A DNA stretch of 25,684 nucleotides from a virus, in the IMG/VR virus record IMGVR_UViG_3300030106_000675, positions 1 to 25,684 of that record, one strand, 5' to 3'. How positions within the stretch are numbered: the stretch's first letter is position 1; each line of letters begins with the position of its first letter. Below are positions 12,397 to 21,069 of the stretch, one piece after another. The notes under the pieces are model-generated. The model did no database searches, had not been told where the DNA came from, and was given only the letters and a program-made list of their open reading frames with translations. The position numbers and the translations under genes are program-made.

Positions 12397-12879
12397 ATGA
12401 AAGACGACAAAAAACCTAAATTGAAAGTAGTAAAAAAAGAACCTGATCTAACCATCAAACAACGCAAGTTTGTTGAAGAGATTGTTAAGGGCAAGTTGGG
12501 AAGTTATAAGGAGGCATATGCGAAAGTTTACGATGTAGCTTTAACCAAGACAGGGAATATCCCTAAGTGGGTAGAAGTGGAGGCTAGTAAGTTAGTAGCT
12601 AACCCTAAGGTAGCACTAAGCATACAAAAGGCTATACAAAGAAAAGAGCATTCAGCAGTAGCCTCTAGCCTCAGGACAAGGAACTATGTCATAGAGAAGT
12701 TATATAAGGAGAGTCAGGAGAGCGACTCAGACGCATCCAGAGTACGAGCATTAGAGTTATTAGGGAAAAGCATTGGATTGTTCTCAGATGTTATAGAGAC
12801 TAAGGAGACAAGACCTAGTGAACAGATAGAGGAAGAGATAGAAGAGAGATTGATAGAGTTGTTAGAGAAAAAAGAATAG
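12397..12879 (+). CDS. terS: Terminase small subunit
   Basis: 160 residues, ATG 12397. The N-terminal half (LTIKQRKFVEEIVKGKLGSYKEAYAKVYDV; the pattern T-x-KQ-x-x-FV) is typical of small terminase DNA-binding domains, and SKLVANPKVALSIQKA follows as in that family. The middle is helical (oligomerisation), and the C-terminus is a Glu-rich helix (EQIEEEIEERLIELLEKKE) that may contact the large subunit. The protein recognises phage DNA and starts packaging. No ribosome-binding site is evident, and an in-frame stop lies just before the ATG, so this start is forced. An unusual 393-nt gap separates it from the large subunit. Confidence 0.82.
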   Translation: MKDDKKPKLKVVKKEPDLTIKQRKFVEEIVKGKLGSYKEAYAKVYDVALTKTGNIPKWVEVEASKLVANPKVALSIQKAIQRKEHSAVASSLRTRNYVIEKLYKESQESDSDASRVRALELLGKSIGLFSDVIETKETRPSEQIEEEIEERLIELLEKKE

Positions 12880-13188
12880 CAGTACCACCCTATTTTCGAT
12901 CCACCTTTAATGAAACCCCCACCCCACCTGTGCGTGTGTCGTGTACGCACGCCATACATACATAGTGATTTGCACATTCATAGACCTAATTTGATTTTCC
13001 TATAGGTATTGCTTTTTGCTAGCAGTGTTTTTATGTATGCCACCCCCCTTTTTCCCAGTTTTTGTTAGAGTCTCATATACCCACAAAAAATTTTTTGCAA
13101 TTTTATGTTGCTTTTTCATGTGAAGAGGTGCAATATTGTAAAATCTGTAGATTTTTATATCTAGTACACAGGTATTTTGGTTCACAGA
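12880..13188. other. Non-coding gap between small and large terminase genes
   Basis: About 310 bases without a supported gene; one 64-codon reverse frame lacks an ATG start and a ribosome-binding site. It contains a C-rich patch, then a hairpin GTGCGT/ACGCAC (12930-12935 with 12945-12950, 9-nt loop) that is GC-rich in an AT-rich setting, then homopolymer runs near 13083-13115. Packaging start sites often lie in or beside small terminase genes, so a pac or cos function is possible but not shown. Confidence 0.4.
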
Positions 13189-13266
13189 TGGCAAGTATGT
13201 ACCTACTAAAGGGTATCTAAGTAAGTTTTTTTATTTAGTATATAGATATTAGGTATATACTAAGTA
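13189..13266. promoter_or_regulatory. Second operator-like cluster, upstream of the large terminase gene
   Basis: The sites at 13189-13208 and 13247-13266 each match the 20-bp palindromic site of 3265-3332 at 17 of 20 positions, in opposite orientations. A partial copy with GGTATCTA lies between them (13212-13219), as in the first cluster. The second site ends 7 nt before the terminase ATG and contains TATACT, which could act as a -10 box. No ribosome-binding site fits in this space. Shared control of both operons is inferred. Confidence 0.7.
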
Positions 13267-13272
13267 ATTAGT

Positions 13273-14769
13273 ATGAACAGCCAAGTTTTAAGCAAGTTAA
13301 GTCATCTTGATGCTGATGAAAAGCGTGAATTGTTGGGTTTATTAGAAGAATTAGACCAAGCAAAGTCTAGAGAGAAGTGCCAAGATGCGTTTTTACCCTT
13401 TGTTAACGAGATGTGGAGTGCTTTTATACATGGAAAGCACCATGAAGTTATGGCTGAGGCTTTTGAAAGGGTCGCTAAAGGTGAATTAAAGCGTTTGATT
13501 ATCAATATGCCACCTCGTCATACTAAATCCGAGTTCGCATCCTACCTATTACCAGCATGGTTTCTAGGAAGATACCCTGATAAGAAGATTATTCAGACTG
13601 CCCATACTGCTGAACTAGCAGTTGGCTTTGGTAGGAAGGTTAGAAACTTGGTAAACAATAAAGATTTTAAGAATATATTCCCTGATGTCAGTTTGCAAGC
13701 AGACTCTAAAGCTGCTGGTCGTTGGAATACCAACAAAGGCGGTGAATATTTTGCGATAGGAGTGGGTGGTGCAGTAACTGGTAAAGGTGCTGACCTATTA
13801 ATTATAGATGACCCCCACAGTGAGCAAGAAGGTGCAAGTTCTGACATCAATGTATTTAACCGAACCTACGAGTGGTACACATCAGGTCCTCGTCAGCGTT
13901 TGCAACCTAAGGGTGCAATCGTTGTAGTGATGACTAGATGGCATCAGAAAGACCTTACAGGTCAAGTTATTGATGCTAGTGTAAAACGAGGCGGAGCAGA
14001 CCAGTGGGAAGTTATAGAACTTCCTGCCATTTTACCTTCAGGTACTCCTCTATGGTCTGAATTTTGGAAATTAGAAGAACTACAGGCTTTAAAATCTGAA
14101 CTCCCCTCGTCTAAGTGGATGGCTCAATATCAGCAAGACCCTACTGCTGAAGAAGGTGCTTTAGTAAAAAGAGAATGGTGGCAAGAGTGGGATTACACAG
14201 AACCTCCTCAATGTGAATTTATCATACAATCTTGGGATACTGCCTTCTTAAAAACACAGCGAGCAGACTATTCAGCTTGTACCACTTGGGGTGTCTTTTA
14301 TAAAGAAAACGAAGAGGGTCAACATGCACCTAATGTTATTTTATTAGATGCTTATAAAGAACGCTTAGAGTTTCCTGAGCTAAAAAAATTAGCGATGGAT
14401 AAATATAATGCATATAAGCCTGATGCCTTTATAGTAGAGGCTAAGGCTGCTGGTATGCCCTTAATATTTGAATTACGACAAATGGGTATCCCAGTACAAG
14501 AATACACTCCTAGCCGAGGTAACGATAAGATATCAAGAGTAAACGCAGTTTCAGATTTATTTGCATCAGGCGTGGTTTGGTGTCCTGCTACAAGATGGGC
14601 GGAAGAAGTTGTAGAAGAGTTTGCAGCTTTCCCCAATGCAGAACATGATGATTTAGTAGATAGCAGTACGCAAGCACTACTAAGATTTAGACAAGGTGGG
14701 TTTGTTCCCTTATATACAGATGAAGAGGATGAACCTTTAGAACATAACAAAGTTGCAGATTATTACTAG
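13273..14769 (+). CDS. terL: Terminase large subunit
   Basis: 498 residues. The ATPase domain has the deviant Walker A PPRHTKS at 80-86, as in many phage terminases (PPRHGKS class), Walker B LLIIDD at 175-180 with the catalytic acidic residue in DPHSEQE, and the coupling segment VVMTRWHQKDL near 218. The RNase H-like nuclease domain has QSWDTA (Asp322), VEAKAAG (Glu389) and NAEHDDLVD (Asp460). The protein cuts and translocates DNA into proheads through the portal. The start is ATG 13273, right behind the operator cluster, with no Shine-Dalgarno sequence. The portal gene follows 9 nt downstream. Confidence 0.96.
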   Translation: MNSQVLSKLSHLDADEKRELLGLLEELDQAKSREKCQDAFLPFVNEMWSAFIHGKHHEVMAEAFERVAKGELKRLIINMPPRHTKSEFASYLLPAWFLGRYPDKKIIQTAHTAELAVGFGRKVRNLVNNKDFKNIFPDVSLQADSKAAGRWNTNKGGEYFAIGVGGAVTGKGADLLIIDDPHSEQEGASSDINVFNRTYEWYTSGPRQRLQPKGAIVVVMTRWHQKDLTGQVIDASVKRGGADQWEVIELPAILPSGTPLWSEFWKLEELQALKSELPSSKWMAQYQQDPTAEEGALVKREWWQEWDYTEPPQCEFIIQSWDTAFLKTQRADYSACTTWGVFYKENEEGQHAPNVILLDAYKERLEFPELKKLAMDKYNAYKPDAFIVEAKAAGMPLIFELRQMGIPVQEYTPSRGNDKISRVNAVSDLFASGVVWCPATRWAEEVVEEFAAFPNAEHDDLVDSSTQALLRFRQGGFVPLYTDEEDEPLEHNKVADYY

Positions 14770-14778
14770 GAGATTATA

Positions 14779-17220
14779 TTGGCAGTAGAAAGACAACCTG
14801 CTACACCTATAGAGGGTTTGATAGAACAAGAACCTGATAGTGTAAGCATTGCTATAGAAAATCCTGATTCAGTTGCTATAAACACAGAAGATGGTGGGAT
14901 GATTATTGATTTTGACCCACAAGATGATATGCCTGCATCAGAATTTGGTAGTAATTTAGTAGATTTTATAGATGAGAATGAGTTAGAACTTATTAGTTCT
15001 GAGCTTTTATCTGCATTTAATATGGATAAAGATTCTCGTAAAGAATGGGAAGAAAGCTATACTAAAGGCTTAGACCAGCTAGGTTTAAAGATAGAAGAGA
15101 GAACTCAGCCTTGGAATGGTGCATGTGGTGTATTTCATCCTATGCTATCTGAGGCAGTCATAAGGTTTCAATCACAGGCAATATCAGAAATATTTCCACC
15201 ACAAGGTCCTGTTAAAACTAAAATTGTAGGAAAAATAACAGAAGATAAAGAAAAACAGTCCATGCGTGTGCAGGACTATATGAATTATCTATTGACCTAT
15301 GAGATGTCAGAATATAGAACAGAGACAGAAAAGTTATTATTTTCTTTACCACTAGCTGGCTCTGCATTTAGAAAAGTTTACTATGATCCTACCTTAGATA
15401 GACCTAGTGGTATTTTTGTACCATCTGAGGATGTAGTTGTTAATTATGGTGCAAGTGATTTAGAAACTTGTGAGAGAGCCACTCATGTGATGCGTAAATC
15501 TGCAAATGACATACGCAAAATGCAAGTTAGTGGTTTTTATCGTGATGTTGATTTATCTGCATCTGAAAGCACCTACTCTGATATTACAGAAAAATATAAT
15601 GAGTTAACTGGCGAAACTGATAATGATAAGTATGATAAACGCCATACTTTATTAGAAATGCAAGTTAACCTTGATATAAAAGGTTTTGAAGATGAAGTTG
15701 ATGGTAAACCTACAGGTATTCAATTACCTTATGTTGTTACTATGGATTATCCAAGTGGCATGATTTTAAGTATTAGAAGAAACTATTACGAAGATGATGC
15801 ACAGAAAAAAAGACGAACACACTTTGTACACTATCAATACCTACCAGGATTAGGTTTTTATGGGTTTGGTCTAATACACATGATAGGTGGTTTAGCTAAA
15901 TCTGCTACAAGTTTATTAAGACAACTGGTTGACTCAGGAACATTATCTAATTTACCTGGTGGTTTAAAAGCTAGAGGTTTAAGAATTAAAGGTGATGATA
16001 CTCCTATCATGCCTGGTGAATTTAGAGATGTTGATGTACCAGGTGGTGCTATTAAAGATAATATTACATTCTTACCTTATAAAGAACCAAGTCCTACCTT
16101 ATATCAACTACTTGGAAACATAGTAGAAGAGGGCAGGCGTTTTGCAAGCATATCCGATGTTAAGGTTTCTGATATGAGCAACCAAGCACCTGTAGGTACA
16201 ACTCTTGCTTTATTAGAAAGAAACATGAAAGTTATGAGTGCAGTGCAAGCTAGACTGCACGCATCAATGCGTAAGGAGTTTGATATCCTTGTTAATGTTA
16301 TAAAAGACTTTGGTGAGCCAAAATATCCTTATGAGGTTACTGAAGAAGAAGATATCAAAAAAGCAGACTTTGATTCTAGAATAGACATTCTGCCTGTATC
16401 TGACCCCAATGCAGCAACTATGTCGCAAAGAATTATGCAGTATCAAGCTGCTTTTCAGTTGGCTCAAACTGCTCCTGAAATGTACGATATGCAAGAACTA
16501 CATAGACAAATGTTAGAAGTATTAGGTATTCAAGATGTAGATAATATAGTTCCTGATACAGACGAAGTATTACCTGTTGACCCAGTAACTGCAGTACAAA
16601 ACTTAATTAACAATAAACCTGTTAAAGCATACGATTATCAAGACCATGATGCACATATACAAACTGTTGCATCTGCTCAAGAGAATCCTGAGATTATTGG
16701 GTTGGTTGAGAAATCACCAAATGCTCCTGCAATATTAGCATCAGCATCAGCTTATATTAATGACCACTTGACTATGAAATATAGACAACAGGTAGAGGAT
16801 GAGTTGGGTATAGAGTTACCACCAATAGGTGAACCTATTGCTCCTGAGATCGAGGCACGAATATCTAAGCTAGTTGCAGAGGCATCTACTAGAGTTACTG
16901 AGAGAGCAAGGATGGAGGCAGAACAAAAACGCATTAATGAACAACAGCAAGACCCAATCATACAAGCTAAACTACAAGAAGTAGCTACTAAACAAGCTGA
17001 AGTACAGCGTAAAGCTAATGCAGATGCAGCAAGATTACAGTTAGCTGCAGAGAAACAAAGAGCACAAGCTGAGTTAGAAAAAGATAAATTACAAGTAGAA
17101 GTTGCTAGCACATTGCTAGAGGAAGATAGAAAAAGCAAAAAGCAAGCAGTAGAAGATTTTAAAACAGGTCTTGACATCGCAAAAGAAGTAACGGAAGATG
17201 TCAATACGAATGATAAATGA
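14779..17220 (+). CDS. Portal protein
   Basis: 813 residues, TTG start at 14779 preceded by AGGAGA at the end of the terminase gene. Typical portal features are RTQPWNGACGVFHPMLSEAVIRFQ at about 107-130 (split: RTQPWNGACGVFH and PMLSEAVIRFQ), LPLAGSAFRKVYYDP, and the stem and clip region with GFGLIHMIGGLAKSATSLLR. The last 140 residues are a Glu/Gln/Lys/Ala-rich helix, probably the barrel or a coiled coil projecting into the head. The protein forms the dodecameric DNA entry vertex and docks the terminase. Its length is typical of large podovirus portals. Confidence 0.9.
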   Translation: MAVERQPATPIEGLIEQEPDSVSIAIENPDSVAINTEDGGMIIDFDPQDDMPASEFGSNLVDFIDENELELISSELLSAFNMDKDSRKEWEESYTKGLDQLGLKIEERTQPWNGACGVFHPMLSEAVIRFQSQAISEIFPPQGPVKTKIVGKITEDKEKQSMRVQDYMNYLLTYEMSEYRTETEKLLFSLPLAGSAFRKVYYDPTLDRPSGIFVPSEDVVVNYGASDLETCERATHVMRKSANDIRKMQVSGFYRDVDLSASESTYSDITEKYNELTGETDNDKYDKRHTLLEMQVNLDIKGFEDEVDGKPTGIQLPYVVTMDYPSGMILSIRRNYYEDDAQKKRRTHFVHYQYLPGLGFYGFGLIHMIGGLAKSATSLLRQLVDSGTLSNLPGGLKARGLRIKGDDTPIMPGEFRDVDVPGGAIKDNITFLPYKEPSPTLYQLLGNIVEEGRRFASISDVKVSDMSNQAPVGTTLALLERNMKVMSAVQARLHASMRKEFDILVNVIKDFGEPKYPYEVTEEEDIKKADFDSRIDILPVSDPNAATMSQRIMQYQAAFQLAQTAPEMYDMQELHRQMLEVLGIQDVDNIVPDTDEVLPVDPVTAVQNLINNKPVKAYDYQDHDAHIQTVASAQENPEIIGLVEKSPNAPAILASASAYINDHLTMKYRQQVEDELGIELPPIGEPIAPEIEARISKLVAEASTRVTERARMEAEQKRINEQQQDPIIQAKLQEVATKQAEVQRKANADAARLQLAAEKQRAQAELEKDKLQVEVASTLLEEDRKSKKQAVEDFKTGLDIAKEVTEDVNTNDK

Positions 17221-17413
17221 CATCAAAGAGCAATCACTTTCACAATTTTTAAAAGTAAGACTTAGAGATGTTATGAATGAACATGCTGACCATATATCTA
17301 CAGGGGGTTGTAAAGACTTTCCTGAATATAAGAGAATGGCTGGCGTAATCGAGGGTCTTGCCCTCGCAGAAAGAGAGGTGTTGGACTGGATAGATCAACA
17401 CATCAAAGAATAG
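17198..17413 (+). CDS. Small conserved portal-adjacent protein
   Basis: 71 residues from ATG 17198 (alternative ATG 17210), overlapping the portal gene by 23 nt. The pattern HADHISTGGCKDFPEYKRMAG, then GVIEGLALAEREVLDW, recurs in small proteins next to the portal gene in marine phages. Two amphipathic helices are expected. The function is unknown; a virion assembly role is suggested by position only. Confidence 0.72.
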   Translation: MSIRMINDIKEQSLSQFLKVRLRDVMNEHADHISTGGCKDFPEYKRMAGVIEGLALAEREVLDWIDQHIKE

Positions 17414-17441
17414 GAACTCGACACCTTATGTCGTGCAATAT

Positions 17442-17837
17442 ATGAAAGAGGCAATAAAACAACCTAAAACAGTCGAAAAACCTGAAGACTTGCAAGATGA
17501 TGTTAAAAGTCAACTTCCTGAGCCTCAAGGTTATAAGATATTAGTTGTGATGCCACAAGCTGATGAAAAAACAGAGGGTGGTATTGTTAAGGCTAGTCAA
17601 ACTATTAGAGATGAAGAAGTTAGTAATATCTGTGGATATGTATTAAAACTTGGTCCTGATTGTTATAACGACAAAAATAGGTTTCCTAGTGGACCTTGGT
17701 GCAAGGTAGGAGACTGGGTTGTATTTCGTGCATACTCAGGCACAAGAATGAAAATGTATGGTAAAGAGTTTCGTATAATTAACGATGACACTGTGGAAGC
17801 AGTTGTCGAAGACCCTACAGGAGTAGTTAGAGCATGA
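17442..17837 (+). CDS. GroES-like co-chaperonin
   Basis: 131 residues from ATG 17442 (an in-frame GTG at 17433 is possible; neither has a clear ribosome-binding site). After an N-terminal extension of about 28 residues it carries the Cpn10 fold: YKILVVMPQADEKTEGGIV with the mobile-loop region around KASQTIRDEEVS, then GYVLKLGPDCY, KVGDWVVFRAYSGTRM and RIINDDTVEAVVED. It would cap the host GroEL during capsid protein folding, like T4 gp31 and other phage co-chaperonins. It sits between portal and scaffold, fitting that role. Its stop overlaps the scaffold start (ATGA). Confidence 0.85.
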   Translation: MKEAIKQPKTVEKPEDLQDDVKSQLPEPQGYKILVVMPQADEKTEGGIVKASQTIRDEEVSNICGYVLKLGPDCYNDKNRFPSGPWCKVGDWVVFRAYSGTRMKMYGKEFRIINDDTVEAVVEDPTGVVRA

Positions 17838-18877
17838 GTGAAAATTCAACAGTAGAAACCTCAATAGAAACTGAATTTCAACCTAACGCTGATGGTAATT
17901 TAGAACCACAGACTATGGAAGATAAATTTTTTGGTGTAAAAACTCAAATAAATTCTAAATCTGATGAAGATAAAATAGATGTAGAAGTAGTTGATGATGT
18001 GCCAAAAGAGGATAGAAAACCTCCTAAACAGGAGACTGCAGAAGAACAATCTATTGATGATGATGCATTAGATAAAGAAATCTCTGATTATAGCAAGCGT
18101 GCTGGTGATAGAATTAATAAAATTAAATATGAGTATCACGAAGAACGCAGAGCAAAAGAACAAGCACTAAGAGAACAACAAGAAGCTGTAACTAGATTGC
18201 AAACTTTGATGACAGAAAATCAAAAGATGCAAGCTATGATTAATCAAGGCGGTGAAGTTTTAAATCAAACTGCAATTAATAATGCACAGTTTGCTAAAAT
18301 GAGTGCACAAGAAAAATTTAAAAAAGCCTATGATGAAGGTAATGCAGAAGATATGGCATTGGCTCAAGAAGAACTTGCTAAAGCAACACTAGCAGAGCAA
18401 GGTGCTTCACAATATTCACAAAAATTACAACAACAAGTTGCTGCAGAATATGAGCAACAAGCACCAGCACAACAACAGTTAGACCCTGTTATGGATGCAT
18501 GGTCAAAGAAAAATCCTTGGTTTATGGGTAGTACACCTGCAGATAAACAAATGACTGCTTATGCAATGTTTATAGATCAAAGATTACAAGCAGAGGGCGT
18601 TGACCCTGCAACACAGTCTGATAAATATTACAGTTCTGTGGATGCTGCTATGAGAAAAGAATTTCCAAATTTTTTTGGTGTTTCTGAAACTAAAGTAGAA
18701 GAAGCACCAATAGAAGAAAAACAACAACCAACAAATGTTGTAGCACCAGCATCGAGGTCAACTGGTGAAAAATCTAATCCTCGCAAAATAGTATTGACTC
18801 AGACACAAGTTAAGTTAGCACGACAACTTGGTATAACGCCTGAGCAATATGCAAAACAATTATTACAGGAGTCCTAA
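17834..18877 (+). CDS. Capsid scaffolding protein
   Basis: 347 residues, acidic N-terminus (about 1-95), then a long Gln/Glu/Ala-rich coiled-coil part (IKYEYHEERRAKEQALREQ and following), a conserved part with LDPVMDAWSKKNPWFMGS, and a basic C-terminus with LTQTQVKLARQLGITPEQY. The C-terminal helix-turn-helix would bind the capsid protein inside the prohead. High charge, coiled coil and position before the capsid genes fit the family. It overlaps the GroES-like gene by 4 nt and abuts the next gene. Confidence 0.85.
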   Translation: MSENSTVETSIETEFQPNADGNLEPQTMEDKFFGVKTQINSKSDEDKIDVEVVDDVPKEDRKPPKQETAEEQSIDDDALDKEISDYSKRAGDRINKIKYEYHEERRAKEQALREQQEAVTRLQTLMTENQKMQAMINQGGEVLNQTAINNAQFAKMSAQEKFKKAYDEGNAEDMALAQEELAKATLAEQGASQYSQKLQQQVAAEYEQQAPAQQQLDPVMDAWSKKNPWFMGSTPADKQMTAYAMFIDQRLQAEGVDPATQSDKYYSSVDAAMRKEFPNFFGVSETKVEEAPIEEKQQPTNVVAPASRSTGEKSNPRKIVLTQTQVKLARQLGITPEQYAKQLLQES

Positions 18878-19381
18878 ATGGAAGAAAGTAAAGATAATAA
18901 TATTCAATCTTCTAACGAAGACCAAGTGCGTACCCCTAGAGGGAGTGAAGACCGAGAGGTTACCCAGCATGTAGAAAGCTGGGAAAATCCATCTAACTTA
19001 CCAAGTCCTAATCCGCAAGAAGGCTGGGTTTTTAGATATATTAGAACAAGTTTATTAGGTAAATCTGATAATCCTAATGTATCAAGAAAATTCCGTGAAG
19101 GCTGGATACCATGCAGAGCAGAAGATCATCCTGAATTACAAATTCATATGATGGACTATAAATCTGAATGGGCAGATAAAGGTCATATTGAAGTAGGTGG
19201 ACAATTATTATGCAAAATGCCAGCAGAGAAAGCGAAAGCTAGAGATGAGCACTTTAGAAATATGGCTCAAAATCAAATGGAATCTGTTGACAATGTATAT
19301 TTTAAGGACCAAGACTCAAGAATGGCTACAAAACAAGTGTTTGAAAGAAAATCTAAAACAACATTTGGTAGAGACTCTTGA
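18878..19381 (+). CDS. Conserved hypothetical protein between scaffold and capsid genes
   Basis: 167 residues, ATG 18878 directly after the scaffold stop, with AGGAG 7 nt upstream. A disordered N-terminus is followed by WVFRYIRTSLLGKSDNPNVSR, the FREGWIPCRAEDHPEL segment and a GHIEVGGQLLCKMPAEKAK segment. This arrangement is common in marine phages with this gene order. It is presumably structural or an assembly factor; no enzymatic motif was seen. Confidence 0.7.
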   Translation: MEESKDNNIQSSNEDQVRTPRGSEDREVTQHVESWENPSNLPSPNPQEGWVFRYIRTSLLGKSDNPNVSRKFREGWIPCRAEDHPELQIHMMDYKSEWADKGHIEVGGQLLCKMPAEKAKARDEHFRNMAQNQMESVDNVYFKDQDSRMATKQVFERKSKTTFGRDS

Positions 19382-19418
19382 TCTTGGATTAGTAATTGTT
19401 TTAAATTAGGAGACTATT

Positions 19419-20006
19419 ATGGCTTCATCAGCTAGTCCATTCGGTGCTAGACCTGTTGGTTCATTAGTGTCTTGTGCATACAATGCTAAAATTACACATT
19501 ACAAAATTAAAAATAATTTTGGTACATCCATTTTTTATGGAGATTTTGTAAAGTGGGCAGACGATAATCCAAATACCACTATCCAAAAGGATACTGGTAC
19601 AACGGCTTGTACTCCCATTGGTGTATTTTTAGGATGTGCATACACTGACCCATCAACTGGTCAATTTACACCAAACCAATATTACCCAGCATCAACTGCT
19701 GCGGATGATATTGTCGCATATGTTGCATCAGACCCATTTCTGATAATGCAAATGCAGTCCGATGAATCTTTAGATCAAGATGATCTAGGGAAGAATTGTG
19801 CTGTAGTTCAAACTGCTGGTTCGACTTCAATCGGAACAAGCAGAAACGCAGTCGATGGTAGCACTGCTGCTACGACTAATACACTACCATTAAAGATTAT
19901 CGACTTTGTCGATGGTCCTGATAGTGCTATTGGTGATTCAAAGACTGATGTATTGGTGATGTTCAATGTTGGGCATCAGTTACTTAACACAACAGGCATA
20001 GGCTAG
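19419..20006 (+). CDS. Capsid decoration / stabilisation protein (putative)
   Basis: 195 residues, ATG 19419 with AGGAGA 7 nt upstream. It begins MASSASPFGARPVGSLVS and is beta-rich, with GTSIFYGDFVKWADD and a PIGVFLGCAYTDPSTGQ segment. The pattern GxRPVG, SIFxGDxV and a GVFxG core is one I associate with head decoration proteins encoded just before the capsid gene. It is followed 11 nt later by the capsid gene. Confidence 0.68.
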   Translation: MASSASPFGARPVGSLVSCAYNAKITHYKIKNNFGTSIFYGDFVKWADDNPNTTIQKDTGTTACTPIGVFLGCAYTDPSTGQFTPNQYYPASTAADDIVAYVASDPFLIMQMQSDESLDQDDLGKNCAVVQTAGSTSIGTSRNAVDGSTAATTNTLPLKIIDFVDGPDSAIGDSKTDVLVMFNVGHQLLNTTGIG

Positions 20007-20017
20007 AGGTATAAATT

Positions 20018-20956
20018 ATGGCTATTTCAAGAGCTAATGAGCTTAAACAGCTTCTACCAGGCTTAAACGCTTTGTTTGGAGAAGAGTACAATAACTACGA
20101 GAACGAGCATGAAGAAATTTATTCAACTGAGAACTCTGAAAGAAGTTTTGAAGAGGAACTCAAGTTGTCAGGTTTCGGTGCTGCTCCAGTAAAAGACGAA
20201 GGTTCTTCAATATCTTTTGATACTGCACAAGAATCTTTTGTTGCTCGTTATACACATGAAACTATTGCTTTAGGTTTTAGTGTTACAGAGGAGGCTATGG
20301 AAGATAATTTATATGTATCTTTGTCTGCTCGATACACAAAGGCTTTAGCAAGAGCAATGGCTTACACTAAACAAGTTAAGTCAGCGTTTCCTTTGAATAA
20401 CGGCTTTACCAATTCATTCCAATCAGGAGATGGGGTTAACCTATTTACTGCTGATGGTGATGGAGTAACAGGTGGTGATGGACACCCATTAGTGTCAGGC
20501 GGAAAAAATTCCAATAGACCATCCACTGGTGCTGACTTGAATGAAACATCTTTAGAAGATGCTATTATTCAGATTGGTAAATGGACTGATGAGAGAGGAC
20601 TTAAAATTGCTGCTAGACCAGTAAAATTAATCGTTCCATCAGACCTGCAGTTTGTTGCAACTCGTCTTCTTGAAAGTGAGTACAGAGTTGGTACTGCTGA
20701 CAATGACATTAATGCTATTAGAAGCAATGGTGTGATACCGCAAGGTTTTTCAGTTAATCATTATTTAACTGATACAAATGCCTTCTTTATCATTACTGAT
20801 GTGCCTGATGGCATGAAGCATTTTGTCAGAAGTCCAATGACTACAAGCATGGATGGAGACTTTGACACTGGTAATGTGAGATACAAAGCTAGAGAAAGAT
20901 ATTCCTTTGGAGTATCTGACCCTCTTGGTATCTTTGGTTCACCAGGCTCAAGCTAA
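20018..20956 (+). CDS. Major capsid protein
   Basis: 312 residues. The N-terminal part (MAISRANELKQLLPGLNALFG) is followed by YARYTHETIALGFSVTEEAMEDNLY-like sequence (here ARYTHETIALGFSVTEEAM), long helices with ALARAMAYTKQ, the peripheral domain LIVPSDLQFVATRLLES, and a C-terminal strand region ending RYKARERYSFGVSDPLGIFGS. The RYSFGV... end is common in HK97-fold capsid proteins of Mu-like and marine phages. A terminator follows 6 nt after the stop, which would boost capsid mRNA over the genes downstream. Confidence 0.9.
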   Translation: MAISRANELKQLLPGLNALFGEEYNNYENEHEEIYSTENSERSFEEELKLSGFGAAPVKDEGSSISFDTAQESFVARYTHETIALGFSVTEEAMEDNLYVSLSARYTKALARAMAYTKQVKSAFPLNNGFTNSFQSGDGVNLFTADGDGVTGGDGHPLVSGGKNSNRPSTGADLNETSLEDAIIQIGKWTDERGLKIAARPVKLIVPSDLQFVATRLLESEYRVGTADNDINAIRSNGVIPQGFSVNHYLTDTNAFFIITDVPDGMKHFVRSPMTTSMDGDFDTGNVRYKARERYSFGVSDPLGIFGSPGSS

Positions 20957-20961
20957 ACTTT

Positions 20962-20988
20962 AAGGGGAGCTATGCTCCCCTTTTTTTC
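20962..20988 (+). terminator. Rho-independent terminator after the capsid gene
   Basis: AGGGGAGC (20963-20970), a 3-nt loop and GCTCCCCT (20974-20981), followed by seven T. A perfect 8-bp GC-rich stem. Confidence 0.93.
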
Positions 20989-20991
20989 GTT

Positions 20992-21053
20992 CTAGGGGAT
21001 TTTTTTTGTTTATCGACTGCCCTAGCAGACTTGCCAAGACGATAGACTTTTTT
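20992..21053 (+). other. Structured leader between capsid and next structural gene
   Basis: Two exclusive folds are possible. CTAGGG (20992-20997) can pair with CCCTAG (21020-21025). Alternatively TATCG (21011-21015) pairs with CGATA (21040-21044), enclosing CTGC/GCAG (21017-21028) and followed by a T-rich run. The second looks like a weak terminator, the first like its antiterminator. No known riboswitch was recognised. Confidence 0.4.
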
Positions 21054-21069
21054 CTTTTAGGAGAAGATT

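Noticed and set aside
12261-12398. Small leftward frame starting at an ATG that overlaps the small terminase start codon
   Set aside because: No ribosome-binding site, and the strong leftward promoter lies inside it. The 46-residue product resembles nothing known.
13000-13194. 64-codon leftward frame in the terminase gap
   Set aside because: Begins with TTG, has no ribosome-binding site, and the composition follows the AT and homopolymer content of the gap.
13310-13340. CTGATGA followed by GAA at the start of the large terminase gene (plus strand)
   Set aside because: The bases between do not pair and no stem I or III can be formed.
16752-17204. 150-codon reverse frame within the portal gene
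   Set aside because: Ser/Ala/Cys-rich mirror of the repetitive Glu/Ala/Gln coiled coil of the portal; no start signal.
19197-19409. 70-codon frame overlapping the gene before the decoration protein
   Set aside because: Lies in another frame of a well-supported gene and has no ribosome-binding site.
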